A program made the position numbers and the translations under genes. From assembly GCA_019423685.1 (NCBI GenBank), contig JAHZAY010000009.1, positions 1 through 64,000 of the forward strand: DNA of 64,000 nt. The letters run 5' to 3'. Positions 51,413-59,922 of the stretch are shown here, piece by piece; the first letter of the stretch is position 1; each line of letters starts with the position of its first letter. This stretch comes from Clostridiales bacterium. GTDB taxonomy: Bacteria > Bacillota > Clostridia > Oscillospirales > Ruminococcaceae. The notes below the pieces were generated by a model. The model was not told the DNA's origin. It saw only the letters and a list, made by a program, of their open reading frames with translations, and did no database searches.

Positions 51413-53446
51413 ATGAAAAAGAAATTAACCGGACTCCTCGCAATCTTGCTGGCAGCTTCCATGGCACTGGGCGGTTGCTCCAGCAATACCGAGACCCAGA
51501 GTACGGAACCTTCGTCCGGAGAGGAACCGACCGAGCAGGCAGAAAGCACAGAAGAGCCGGAAGACGCAGAGAGTGCGGAGAGTGCGGAGAGCACAGAAGG
51601 GAAGCACGAAATTACCGATCTGGTTATTCCGAAAACCGCTACCCGTGAGCTTCAGACCTTCAACATCCTGTACAGCCAGCTGGCGGCCGATTTTGAAAAC
51701 CTTTGCAACCTGACCGAGCCTCTGCTTGAGGTTGATACCTACGGCGCATTAGCACCCGCCATTGCAGAGGACTGGGGCACCGAGGACGGCGGCCTGACCT
51801 GGACCTTTACCCTGCGAGACGGTGTAAAGTGGGTCGATATGAATGCCAACGAAAAAGCCGATTGCGTGGCCCAGGACTTTGCCACCTCGCTGGAGTGGGT
51901 ACTCAACTTCTACAAGAATGACTCGGCCAACACCACCATGCCACTGGAAATGATTAAGGGCGCCAATGAGTACTACGAGTACACCAAGACCTTGACGCAG
52001 GAAGAGGCTTATGCACTCGATGCAAGCGAAGGCTCCCAGTTTATGGAGATGGTCGGTATCGAGATTCCAGACGACCACACCCTCATCTATCACTGCGTAG
52101 CGCCAAAGCCATACTTTGACTCGGTTGCTACATACGCCTGCCTGTATCCACTGCCGCAGGGCCTGGTCGATGAGCTCGGCGTCAATGGCGTCAAAGCGAT
52201 GAACAACGAGAACATGTGGTACAACGGCTGCTACACCATGACATCCTATGTACAGGGCAACGAGAAAACCTTCACCAAGAACCCGGCTTACTGGGATCAG
52301 GATTGCTTCCTGTTTGACACCGTTACCATCCGCATGGTAGAATCCACCGATATCGCCTTCCAGCTGTACCAGACCGGTGAGGTCGACTATACCGACCTGT
52401 CCGAGTCCAACCTGGTTACCATCAGCGGAAACGAGAACAACGAATTCTACGACTATCTGGTAGAGAGACCGGCAGACAAATACTCCTATCAGATTCACTT
52501 CAACTACAACAAACTTCTGGAAGACGGCACACCGGATACCAACTGGAATACCGCCATCGCAAACGAGGCGTTCCGCAAGGCCCTCTATTATGGTTGGGAT
52601 GTATCCGAATACTATACCCGCATCAATGCAGCCAACCCGATGATTTGCGAGAACAACTTCTACACCATGAAGGGCCTGGTTTATACCTCTGACGGCACCG
52701 ACTATGTAGAGCTAGTTCGCGAAGAGCTGGGTATGCCAAAAGAAAATGGCGAAACCCTGCTCAGACTGGACGAGACAAAGGCAGCAGAGTACAAACAGCA
52801 GGCAATCGATGAGCTGACCGCTCTGGGCGTCACCTTCCCGGTTGAGATGGACTACTACATCGCAGCGGCAAACCAGGTATCGCTCGACAGCGCCAATGTC
52901 CTGGCACAGAGCATCTCCAACAGCCTTGGCGATGACTTTATGGTACTGAATATCAAGACCTACGTCTCCAGCTCCACACAGGAAGTTTTGAACCCACACC
53001 TGCAGTCGATCACTATGAACGGCTGGGGCGCTGACTACGGTGACCCGCAGAACTACCTTGGCAACGAGGTTTCCGGCAACGACAGCGCATACTATTCCAG
53101 AACACAGTCCAACATCAACGATGTAGAGGCCACCGAGGCGACCCAGCAGCTGCTGGATACCTACGCTGAGTTCACTGCTATGGTTGCAGAGGCTGATGCC
53201 ATCACAGATGACCTCGATGCCAGATATGCGGCCTATGCCAAAGCAGAGGCATACATGATCGAACATGTTCTGACCCTGCCAATGTACTACAATGTACCTT
53301 GGTGTTTGACAAAAATTAATCCGTATAGTAAAATGAATGCAATGTTTGGTTCTCAGAACGAGAAGATGAAAAACTGGGAAACTTCTGCAGACGGCTATAC
53401 GTCCGAAGAGATGGAGGCAATTGCAGCTGAGCACGCTGCGCACTAA
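51413..53446 (+). CDS. Oligopeptide ABC transporter substrate-binding lipoprotein 2
   Basis: This 677-residue lipoprotein (lipobox LGGC, Cys about residue 22) has an acidic, Glu/Ser-rich linker and an SBP_bac_5 domain. By eye roughly two thirds of the residues match those of the first OppA. It has no permease or ATPase genes of its own, so it probably shares the OppBCDF complex and widens its ligand range. The ATG at 51413 follows GAAGGAGGATAC. It has a separate promoter, which allows different regulation of the two binding proteins. Confidence 0.92.
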   Translation: MKKKLTGLLAILLAASMALGGCSSNTETQSTEPSSGEEPTEQAESTEEPEDAESAESAESTEGKHEITDLVIPKTATRELQTFNILYSQLAADFENLCNLTEPLLEVDTYGALAPAIAEDWGTEDGGLTWTFTLRDGVKWVDMNANEKADCVAQDFATSLEWVLNFYKNDSANTTMPLEMIKGANEYYEYTKTLTQEEAYALDASEGSQFMEMVGIEIPDDHTLIYHCVAPKPYFDSVATYACLYPLPQGLVDELGVNGVKAMNNENMWYNGCYTMTSYVQGNEKTFTKNPAYWDQDCFLFDTVTIRMVESTDIAFQLYQTGEVDYTDLSESNLVTISGNENNEFYDYLVERPADKYSYQIHFNYNKLLEDGTPDTNWNTAIANEAFRKALYYGWDVSEYYTRINAANPMICENNFYTMKGLVYTSDGTDYVELVREELGMPKENGETLLRLDETKAAEYKQQAIDELTALGVTFPVEMDYYIAAANQVSLDSANVLAQSISNSLGDDFMVLNIKTYVSSSTQEVLNPHLQSITMNGWGADYGDPQNYLGNEVSGNDSAYYSRTQSNINDVEATEATQQLLDTYAEFTAMVAEADAITDDLDARYAAYAKAEAYMIEHVLTLPMYYNVPWCLTKINPYSKMNAMFGSQNEKMKNWETSADGYTSEEMEAIAAEHAAH

Positions 53447-53465
53447 CCCCTCCTTGATTTATGCA

Positions 53466-53500
53466 CAAGTTGCCTGAGCATGCGCTCAGGCAACTTGTTT
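53466..53500 (+). terminator. Terminator after the second oppA
   Basis: A 14-base-pair stem (53466-53479 with 53484-53497, loop ATGC) is followed by TTTG. The T run is short, so read-through into the next gene is possible. Confidence 0.75.
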
Positions 53501-53559
53501 GTATCTTGTATTGGAAGCGGGCCGGATCAGAAGGAAATGCAGAAAGGAATTATCCAATA

Positions 53560-53994
53560 ATGAAAAATTTAAAAGGAATCTACAAAAAGTATATGATCCG
53601 CCCCACCGTTTACAAGGCTTTTCCGCGCATTATTCTCGGTTTGCTGGTGGCAGGACTGTGGAACCGCTTTATCAATGTCAACCAGTGGCGGGATATGCTG
53701 GGCGACGTGTTCCTTTTGGTGGGGATCTTTTTCCTGGCAATGGCGTGGTTTAACTTCCTCGGATTAGACGGAATGGAAAATCCAATCACAAAATTGCTTT
53801 CTGTATTTAGAAATCCCAAGAAAAAGAGGACCCGCACCGCAACCCACACCAAGCAGATGGTCGACTATGCAGACGAGGAGCTCACTGATTTTGAGGACCT
53901 CACCGAGGAAGAGCAGGCAGCCTGCAAGCTGGCGGCAAACGGCGTGGCAGCCCTCTTCTTTATCGTCCCGTCCCTCGTTGTATTTTTCTTTTAA
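53560..53994 (+). CDS. Small membrane protein of unknown function
   Basis: This 144-residue protein has hydrophobic segments at about residues 22-40, 48-68 and 125-144, with a charged middle part (KKKRTRTATHTKQM, then an acidic DEELTDFEDLTEEEQ). The extreme C-terminus is a hydrophobic run (FFIVPSLVVFFF) that ends the protein. I do not recognise a family. AAAGGAA lies about 11 bases before the ATG. It sits between the second oppA and the HAD gene and has no evident partner. Confidence 0.65.
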   Translation: MKNLKGIYKKYMIRPTVYKAFPRIILGLLVAGLWNRFINVNQWRDMLGDVFLLVGIFFLAMAWFNFLGLDGMENPITKLLSVFRNPKKKRTRTATHTKQMVDYADEELTDFEDLTEEEQAACKLAANGVAALFFIVPSLVVFFF

Positions 53995-54011
53995 TTCTCC
54001 GGTGTATTTTT

Positions 54012-54045
54012 GGGAGCGGCCCGCGCGGGTGCGCTCCCTTTTTTT
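54012..54045 (+). terminator. Terminator after the small membrane protein gene
   Basis: A GC-rich hairpin closed by GGGAGCG and CGCTCCC (about 54012-54038) is followed by seven T. Confidence 0.88.
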
Positions 54046-54076
54046 CACCTGCTAGCAGACAGAAAGGAAGGCGCTT

Positions 54077-54922
54077 ATGCAGACACAAAGGCCGATTGCG
54101 GCACTGATCTATGACTTTGACAACACCCTGTGCACCAAGGATATGCAGGAGTACGGCTTCATCCCCTCCATCGGCATGAGTGCCGAGGCGTTTTGGAAGG
54201 AGGTCAACGACCTGACCGACCGGGAAGAGATGGACAACATCCTGGCCTATATGTTCCTGATGGTGCAGAAGGGCAGGGAGGGAAAGCGGACGATTACCCG
54301 GGAAACATTTCGGGAGCTGGGACAGGGCATCGAATATTTCCCCGGTGTGGAGGGGTGGTTCGAGCGCATCAACCGCTACGGCAGCACCCTGGGGCTTCAG
54401 GTAGAGCACTACATCGTCTCCTCCGGCATCAAGGAGATCATCGAGGGCAGCACCATCGCCCGTCATTTTGCCCGGATCTATGCCTGTGAGTTTATGTATG
54501 GTGCGGACGGCGCGATCCGATGACCGAAGTTTGCGGTCAACTACACCGCAAAGACTCAGTTTCTCTTCCGCATCAACAAAGGGGTGCTGGACATCGACAG
54601 CAAGAGCAGCGAGCGGCTCAACCGCTTTACCCCGGAGACGGAGCGCCGAGTCCCCTTCCAAAATATGATCTATTTTGGCGACGGGCTGACCGATGTCCCC
54701 TGCATGAAGCTGATTAAGAGCCACAGCGGGCAGTCGATCGCTGTCTATGCGCCGGACCGGCAGAGCTCCAACGCAAAAAGACTGCTGGAGGAAAACCGGG
54801 TCAACTTTATCCGCCTGGCCGATTATCGGGAGGGTTCAGCGCTGGAAGATTTGACCAAAACCATCCTGAGAAAGATCAGTGCACAGACAGGATTGTTGAG
54901 TTGTCCGCCTGATATGGACTAG
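54077..54922 (+). pseudogene. HAD-family hydrolase gene interrupted by one in-frame UGA
   Basis: One continuous frame encodes a HAD-like hydrolase of 281 codons. Motif I is YDFDNTLC (about residues 12-19), the middle has EHYIVSSGIKEII (motif II), and the C-terminal half has FAVNYTAKTQFLFRINKG and MIYFGDGLTDVPCMK (motif IV). A single TGA at 54521-54523 follows GADGAIR and precedes PKFAVNYTAKTQ. From memory, homologues carry an aromatic residue before this Pro, so TGG-to-TGA is the simplest cause. The downstream half is otherwise intact, so the change is recent, the codon is read through, or it is a sequencing error. Standard TGA stops are used throughout the window. Confidence 0.75.
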
Positions 54923-55066
54923 CAAGAAATGGAAGATTGGTAAAAAAATGACGAAAATATCGAAAAAATACAGTTGTTTTTAACAAATAGTTTGCTGCAA
55001 GAGCTATAGATTCAACCAATTAATAAGCAAAAGTGAACAAAAATGGGGTGTTGATATTAAGGGTTA
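54923..55066. other. A/T-rich gap upstream of the hydrogenase promoter
   Basis: No ORF or hairpin of note is seen between the HAD gene and the hydrogenase control region. No terminator for the HAD gene is evident. Confidence 0.4.
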
Positions 55067-55079
55067 TCACAAATTGTGA
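55067..55079. promoter_or_regulatory. Palindrome TCACAA-A-TTGTGA before the hydrogenase promoter
   Basis: A perfect 13-base palindrome (centre 55073) ends 12 bases upstream of the -35. Its half-sites are those of redox regulators such as Rex (TTGTGA), but they point outward rather than inward. The position suits an activator or upstream-binding repressor. Confidence 0.45.
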
Positions 55080-55091
55080 AAAAAGTAACGC

Positions 55092-55120
55092 TTGACGTTG
55101 CCCATTCGAACCAATATAAT
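55092..55120 (+). promoter_or_regulatory. Promoter of the hydrogenase operon
   Basis: TTGACG (55092-55097), a 17-base spacer and perfect TATAAT (55115-55120) lie 115 bases before the first gene. Confidence 0.85.
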
Positions 55121-55234
55121 TTGGATAAATAGACAAAGTCGATGAATTAGAATTTACATTGTCTGTTTGATCAATACAACTGTGAAAAAGTTTTTGCCTT
55201 TTGGGGGCGAGAACAGGGGGAAAGGAGTTTAAAG

Positions 55235-55720
55235 ATGGCGACAGAAACTCTGAGCAGAGAGCGCGTACTGGAGATCATTGAGGAATGCGGAGGAGATAAA
55301 GAGCATCTGCTGTCCATTCTCATTGAAATCCAGAGAGAGTGCAGAAGAAATTATATCAACGAGGCCAGCGCCCGTGTCGTAGCTGAAAAGCTGGACATCC
55401 CGCTGGTGCAGCTGTATGATATCCTGACCTTTTATGCGATGCTGGAAACCAAGCCGCGCGGACGCTATATCATCGAGGTGTGCAACAACGCCCCGTGCTA
55501 CGTCTCCAAATCGCATGTGATGGCAAAGTTTTTGCGCAAGGAACTGGGCATCAACTTTGGCGAAACCACACCGGACGGCATGTTCACCCTGCAATATATG
55601 CCCTGCGTCGGTGCATGCAACATCGGCCCGGTCATCAAGATCGGCGATAGGGTATATGGAAACCTCAACGAGGAGCGTATCCGCAAGATCCTGCGCGAAT
55701 TAAGAGAGAACGACCAGTAA
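55235..55720 (+). CDS. NuoE-like [2Fe-2S] subunit of the hydrogenase complex
   Basis: This 161-residue thioredoxin-fold ferredoxin corresponds to HydC/HndA. It shows EARRV-type helix ASARVVAEKLDIPLVQLYDILTFYAMLETKPRGRY followed by the four cluster ligands in CNNAPC and MPCVGAC. It passes electrons between the flavin subunit and the hydrogenase. GGGGAAAGGAG precedes the ATG. It is the first gene of a three-gene operon. Confidence 0.93.
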   Translation: MATETLSRERVLEIIEECGGDKEHLLSILIEIQRECRRNYINEASARVVAEKLDIPLVQLYDILTFYAMLETKPRGRYIIEVCNNAPCYVSKSHVMAKFLRKELGINFGETTPDGMFTLQYMPCVGACNIGPVIKIGDRVYGNLNEERIRKILRELRENDQ

Positions 55721-55747
55721 TTTCGGTCGAGGAAAGGATGTCAGTTT

Positions 55748-57058
55748 ATGGCGAAATCAGTACAGCTTTTGACAGCGCGCTGTGGCAAGATCCGCCCGGA
55801 CTCGGTCGCGGATTATCTGGCTAATGGCGGCTTTTCCGCTTTGAAAAAAGCGATGAATATGTCTCCAATGGAGATCATCAACGAGGTCATCGACGCAAAA
55901 CTGCTGGGCCGCGGCGGCGCTTCCTATCCGGCAGGCAAAAAATGGAAACAGCTCTATGAGATTGAGGGCGAGCCAAAATATATCGTCTGCAACGCCGACG
56001 AGGGCGAGCCGGGCACCTTTAAGGACAAGGTTCTGCTGGAAAAGGACCCGCTGAGCATCATCGAGGGCATGGCGATTGCAGGATTTGTCTTTAACTCCCA
56101 CGACGGCTACATCTACATCCGCGGCGAGTACCGCGAGATTCAAAAACTGTTCCAGGCGGCTATCGACAATGCCGTCAAGGCCAACTACCTGGGCGAAAAC
56201 ATCATGGGTTCCAACTTCACCTTCCGCGTCCACATCGTATCGGGCGCCGGCGCCTACATCTGCGGTGAGAACTCCGGCCTGCTCAACTCCATCGAAGCCA
56301 AAGCCGGCCGTCCGCGTGTAAAACCGCCGCACCTGGCAGAGGTGGGACTGTATTCGATGCCGACGCTGGTCAACAACGTCGAGTCGTTTGCAAGCGTGCC
56401 GCTGATCGTCAACATGGGCGGCAAGGCGTTCCAGGAACTGGGCGTAGAGGATTCCGGCGGCACAAAGCTGGTTTGCCTGTCGGGCAACGTCAACCACCGC
56501 GGCACCTTCGAGATCCCGATCGGCGGCGTCACCCTGCGCGACCTGATCTTTGACCCCGAATTTGGCGGCGGCATCCCGGACGGAAAACAGCTCAAGTTCT
56601 ATCATCTGGGCGGACAGTCCGGCCCAATCGGCTTCCCCGAGCAGCTGGATACCCGCTATGACCACACCTCGCTGAAAAAGCAGGGCCTGAGCATCGGTTC
56701 CGGCGCCATCGTCGTAATGGACGAGACCATCTGCATCATCGACTACCTCAAGAAGGTATCGGAGTTCTTTATCCACGAGAGCTGCGGCAAGTGCGTTCCC
56801 TGCCGTGAGGGCAACCGCCAGATGTACATGATCCTGCACCGCTTTGCCACTGGCCTTGCGACAGAGCGCGACTTTGACAGAATGGAGCAGCTGTCCTTTA
56901 CCATGTCGACAGCATCCTCCTGCGGCTTGGGTCAGTCGGCCTGCACCGCGCTGGATTCCTGCCTCAAACACAGAAAAGAAGAATTCCAGGCGCATATCAA
57001 AGGGATTTGCCCTGTTTGTTTAAATAGCAGAAAGTATGGTGACCAGTATGCATATTGA
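55748..57058 (+). CDS. NuoF-like NAD(P)H/flavin subunit, short form
   Basis: This 436-residue flavoprotein corresponds to HydB/HndC. It has the FMN/NADH site (LLGRGGASYPAGKKW, CNADEGEPGTFKDK, GAGAYICGENSGLLNSIEAKAGRPR) and the [4Fe-4S] ligands ESCGKCVPCREG plus a distal Cys in SSCGLGQSACTAL. Typical HydB proteins are about 600 residues, with an N-terminal [2Fe-2S] domain and two C-terminal clusters. Both are missing here; the protein ends shortly after a CPVC pair. Electron bifurcation may therefore differ. GGAAAGGATG is the ribosome region. It overlaps hydA by 11 bases. Confidence 0.93.
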   Translation: MAKSVQLLTARCGKIRPDSVADYLANGGFSALKKAMNMSPMEIINEVIDAKLLGRGGASYPAGKKWKQLYEIEGEPKYIVCNADEGEPGTFKDKVLLEKDPLSIIEGMAIAGFVFNSHDGYIYIRGEYREIQKLFQAAIDNAVKANYLGENIMGSNFTFRVHIVSGAGAYICGENSGLLNSIEAKAGRPRVKPPHLAEVGLYSMPTLVNNVESFASVPLIVNMGGKAFQELGVEDSGGTKLVCLSGNVNHRGTFEIPIGGVTLRDLIFDPEFGGGIPDGKQLKFYHLGGQSGPIGFPEQLDTRYDHTSLKKQGLSIGSGAIVVMDETICIIDYLKKVSEFFIHESCGKCVPCREGNRQMYMILHRFATGLATERDFDRMEQLSFTMSTASSCGLGQSACTALDSCLKHRKEEFQAHIKGICPVCLNSRKYGDQYAY

Positions 57059-58787
57059 TCCAAATAAGATGGTTACAATTAAAATTGACGGTATCCCGGT
57101 AACCGTACCATCCGGTACCACCATTATGGAGGCCGCTCAGAAAATCGGCATCAAGATCCCTTCCCTGTGCCACCACCCCGATTTGGGCGTGCGCGCATTC
57201 TGCCGCGTCTGCCTGGTCGAGGACAGCTACAGCAGAAGATTAAAGACCGCCTGCAACAACCTGGTCGATGAGGCCGGCGACATCACCACCAATTCCCCCA
57301 AGGTGCGCAGGGCGCGCAAGACCATCCTCGAGCTGATCCTTGCAAACCACCCCCAGGACTGCCTGAACTGTGAGAAAAACGGCAAGTGCGAACTGCAAAC
57401 CCTCGCTGCAGAGTACAACATCCGCAGCAACATCTTCGACCCGGTTTGGAAACCGGTGCCAAAAGAGATGAGCAACCCGTCGCTGGTGCGCGATATGGTC
57501 AAATGCGTGCGCTGCGGCCGCTGCGTAGAGGCCTGCCAGGCGGTGCAGACCACCAATGCCATCGGCTTTTCCGGCCGCTCCACCGACTTTAAGATCACCA
57601 CTGCCTTCGAAAAACCGCTCGACCAGTCCTCCTGCGTCTACTGCGGCCAGTGCGTGGCGGTCTGCCCGGTGGGCGCGCTGTACGAGAAGGATGACACCCA
57701 GCGCGTCTGGGATGCCATTGACAACCCGGATAAGTTTGTCATTGTACAGACTGCACCGGCTGTCCGCGTCGCTATCGGCGAGGAGTTCGGCATGGCGCGC
57801 GGTTCGATCGCAACCGGCAAGATGGTTTCTGCGCTGCGCCGTCTGGGCTTTGACCGCGTGTTCGACACCAACTTTGGCGCTGACTTGACCATCATGGAGG
57901 AGGGCCACGAGCTGCTCGACCGCATCCAGCACGGCGGCGTGCTGCCGATGATTACCTCCTGCAGCCCGGGCTGGATCAACTTTGTCGAGAAGAACTACCC
58001 CGACCTGCTGCCGCACGTCTCCTCCTGCAAATCTCCGCAGCAGATGTTTGGCGCCATCGCCAAGACCTACTATGCAGACAAGATGGGCATCCCGCGCGAC
58101 AAGATGTTTGTCGTTTCGGTTATGCCATGCATCGCCAAAAAGTATGAGTGCCAGCGCCCGGAGATGTTCTCGTCCGGCTATCAGGATGTGGACTGCGTCA
58201 TCACCACCCGCGAGCTTGCCAAGATGATCCGCATTGCCGGACTCAACTTCGACAGCCTGCCGGAGGAGGAGTTCGACAATCCGCTGGGCCTGGGCTCCGG
58301 AGCAGGCGCCATCTTCGGCACCTCCGGCGGCGTTATGGAGGCGGCCATCCGCACCGTATATGAAGAGGTTACCGGCAGAGTACCGGAGAGCCTGGACTTC
58401 ACCGCCTGCCGCGGCCAGCAGGGCGTCAAGGAAGCGACCCTGGATATGGACGGCGTGCCGATCAAGGTGGCCATCACCAACGGACTGAAGAATGCACGCT
58501 ACCTGATGGACAAGATCCGTGCAGGGGAGGCAGACTACCAGTTTATCGAGGTTATGTGCTGCCCGGGCGGCTGCATCGGCGGCGGCGGCCAGCCGTTTAG
58601 AACCACCGCAGCGATCCGCGCACACCGCATGGATGGCCTGTACAAGGTGGATAAGAGTTTGCCAGTGCGCCAGTCCAACAAGAACCCGGACATCATCACG
58701 CTGTACAAGGAGTATTTAAAAGAGCCAAACAGCCACCTTGCACACGAACTGCTGCATACACACTACACCGATCGTTCCAACCACTAA
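57048..58787 (+). CDS. hydA: [FeFe]-hydrogenase catalytic subunit
   Basis: This 579-residue hydrogenase makes or oxidises H2. Domains in order: [2Fe-2S] (SLCHHPDLGVRAFCRVCLVE, about residues 35-55), a His/Cys-ligated [4Fe-4S] (HPQDCLNCEKNGKCEL), two [4Fe-4S] clusters (CVRCGRCVEACQ and CVYCGQCVAVCP), then the H-cluster motifs TSCSPGWINFVE, MPCIAKKYEC and EVMCCPGGCIGGGGQP. All H-cluster Cys ligands are present. I start at ATG 57048 with GGTGA 5 bases before; an ATG at 57036 adds four residues. No maturase (HydE/F/G) is in the window. Confidence 0.96.
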   Translation: MHIDPNKMVTIKIDGIPVTVPSGTTIMEAAQKIGIKIPSLCHHPDLGVRAFCRVCLVEDSYSRRLKTACNNLVDEAGDITTNSPKVRRARKTILELILANHPQDCLNCEKNGKCELQTLAAEYNIRSNIFDPVWKPVPKEMSNPSLVRDMVKCVRCGRCVEACQAVQTTNAIGFSGRSTDFKITTAFEKPLDQSSCVYCGQCVAVCPVGALYEKDDTQRVWDAIDNPDKFVIVQTAPAVRVAIGEEFGMARGSIATGKMVSALRRLGFDRVFDTNFGADLTIMEEGHELLDRIQHGGVLPMITSCSPGWINFVEKNYPDLLPHVSSCKSPQQMFGAIAKTYYADKMGIPRDKMFVVSVMPCIAKKYECQRPEMFSSGYQDVDCVITTRELAKMIRIAGLNFDSLPEEEFDNPLGLGSGAGAIFGTSGGVMEAAIRTVYEEVTGRVPESLDFTACRGQQGVKEATLDMDGVPIKVAITNGLKNARYLMDKIRAGEADYQFIEVMCCPGGCIGGGGQPFRTTAAIRAHRMDGLYKVDKSLPVRQSNKNPDIITLYKEYLKEPNSHLAHELLHTHYTDRSNH

Positions 58788-58790
58788 CAC

Positions 58791-58829
58791 AAAAAGGCAG
58801 AGGATTTTTTAAATCCTCTGCCTTTTTTT
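58791..58829 (+). terminator. Terminator of the hydrogenase operon
   Basis: AAAGGCAGAGGATTT pairs with AAATCCTCTGCCTTT and ends in seven T; it also suits the convergent LysR gene. Confidence 0.94.
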
Positions 58830-58852
58830 CGCCCTTTCCCACATCAAAGGGA

Positions 58853-59800
58853 TTATTCGGTTTCGGCTGGAAAGCACTCCTTTGCGATGCGGATAAATTC
58901 CCGCATGGCCAGAGTCTGGTAGATGCCGCTTTTATAATAAAAGTATGCAAAGCGCTCGTTGAGGGAAGAGTCCAGCTTGTAAAAGACGGTCTGCTCGGTT
59001 GGGGCTGCCAGGCGCACCAGCGTGTCGCTGACCAGCGTCGGTCCCATCCCACTGCGCACGATGTTGTACGCCGTCGACAGCTGATCGACCTCCAGCTGGA
59101 TGTGCGGCGTAAAGCCCGCCTGTTCGCAGATTTGATCCATGCGGATGCGGGTGTCGTTGCCGTGGCGCAGCGCGATGAAGCTGCTCTCCTGAAACAGGGA
59201 GATCGGGACGCTGGGGACTTCGGCAAGCAGGTGGCGTCCGTCCAGGATGTCCTTGTGCAGCAGGTAGCCCTCCGGCAGGCGATCGCCGCCGACCGGAACG
59301 GCCAGCAGCAGGTGTTCGCTGAAGCCGAGATCCTTTTGGTAGACCTTTTCGTCCATCGGGTGGTTGTCCAGCACTAGGTCCACCTCGCCGCGGGAGAGCT
59401 GATCTTCCAGGTAGTAGATGTTGCCCTCGGTCAGGCGCACCTCCACTCCGGGGTACAGGCGGTTGAAGCTGCTGATGATCTGGGGCAGCACCAGCGACGA
59501 GAAGGCGCTGTTGGAGCCGATGGACAGGCGTCCCGCCTTCAGGCCCCGCACATCGTTGAGGTAGTTTTCAAACTCATTTTCCAGCGCCTGGGTCCGCTCG
59601 ATGTAGCGGATGTACTCCCGGCCATATTCGGTCAGCTGGAGGGGGTTGGTGTTTCGGTTGAAGATGGGGAACCCCAGCTTCTCCTCGGTCTTTTTGACCA
59701 GTGCGCTCAGACAGGGCTGGGTGACGTACAGATTTTTGGCCGCGCGCGTGAAGCTGCGCTCCTTATACACCTCATATATATATTCCATATTGCGGAGCAC
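58853..59800 (-). CDS. LysR-family transcriptional regulator
   Basis: This 315-residue regulator has the LysR winged helix (EYIYEVYKERSFTRAAKNLYVTQPCLSALVKKTEEKLG, about 6-43) and a co-inducer domain opening with GRLSIGSNSAFSSLVLPQII (about 90-110). It is transcribed away from an aspartate/glutamate racemase, so it most likely controls that gene in response to an amino acid (inference). The start is a GTG at 59800 with AGAGGTGAT upstream; an ATG at residue 5 is the alternative. Confidence 0.92.
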   Translation of the reverse strand: MLRNMEYIYEVYKERSFTRAAKNLYVTQPCLSALVKKTEEKLGFPIFNRNTNPLQLTEYGREYIRYIERTQALENEFENYLNDVRGLKAGRLSIGSNSAFSSLVLPQIISSFNRLYPGVEVRLTEGNIYYLEDQLSRGEVDLVLDNHPMDEKVYQKDLGFSEHLLLAVPVGGDRLPEGYLLHKDILDGRHLLAEVPSVPISLFQESSFIALRHGNDTRIRMDQICEQAGFTPHIQLEVDQLSTAYNIVRSGMGPTLVSDTLVRLAAPTEQTVFYKLDSSLNERFAYFYYKSGIYQTLAMREFIRIAKECFPAETE

Positions 59801-59838
59801 TTAGATCACCTCTTATAACTACTATAAATAAAAATTTA

Positions 59839-59872
59839 TTGATTTTATAAACATATAAATATTTGATTTTAT
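59839..59872. promoter_or_regulatory. Direct repeat TTGATTTTAT x2 between lysR and racemase
   Basis: TTGATTTTAT occurs at 59839-59848 and 59863-59872, 24 bases apart, in the divergent 120-base gap. Paired sites about two helical turns apart fit LysR binding. A -10 such as TATACT for the racemase lies near 59886-59891. Confidence 0.4.
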
Positions 59873-59922
59873 TATATCCTAGCTTTATACTGAAGTCAAC
59901 CAACAAAAAGGGGGAAATGGTC

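Noticed and set aside
54521..54545. Selenocysteine insertion at the UGA of the HAD gene
   Set aside because: The hairpin includes the UGA itself, whereas a bacterial SECIS lies downstream of it, and homologues carry an aromatic residue rather than Cys there. A nonsense mutation is more likely.
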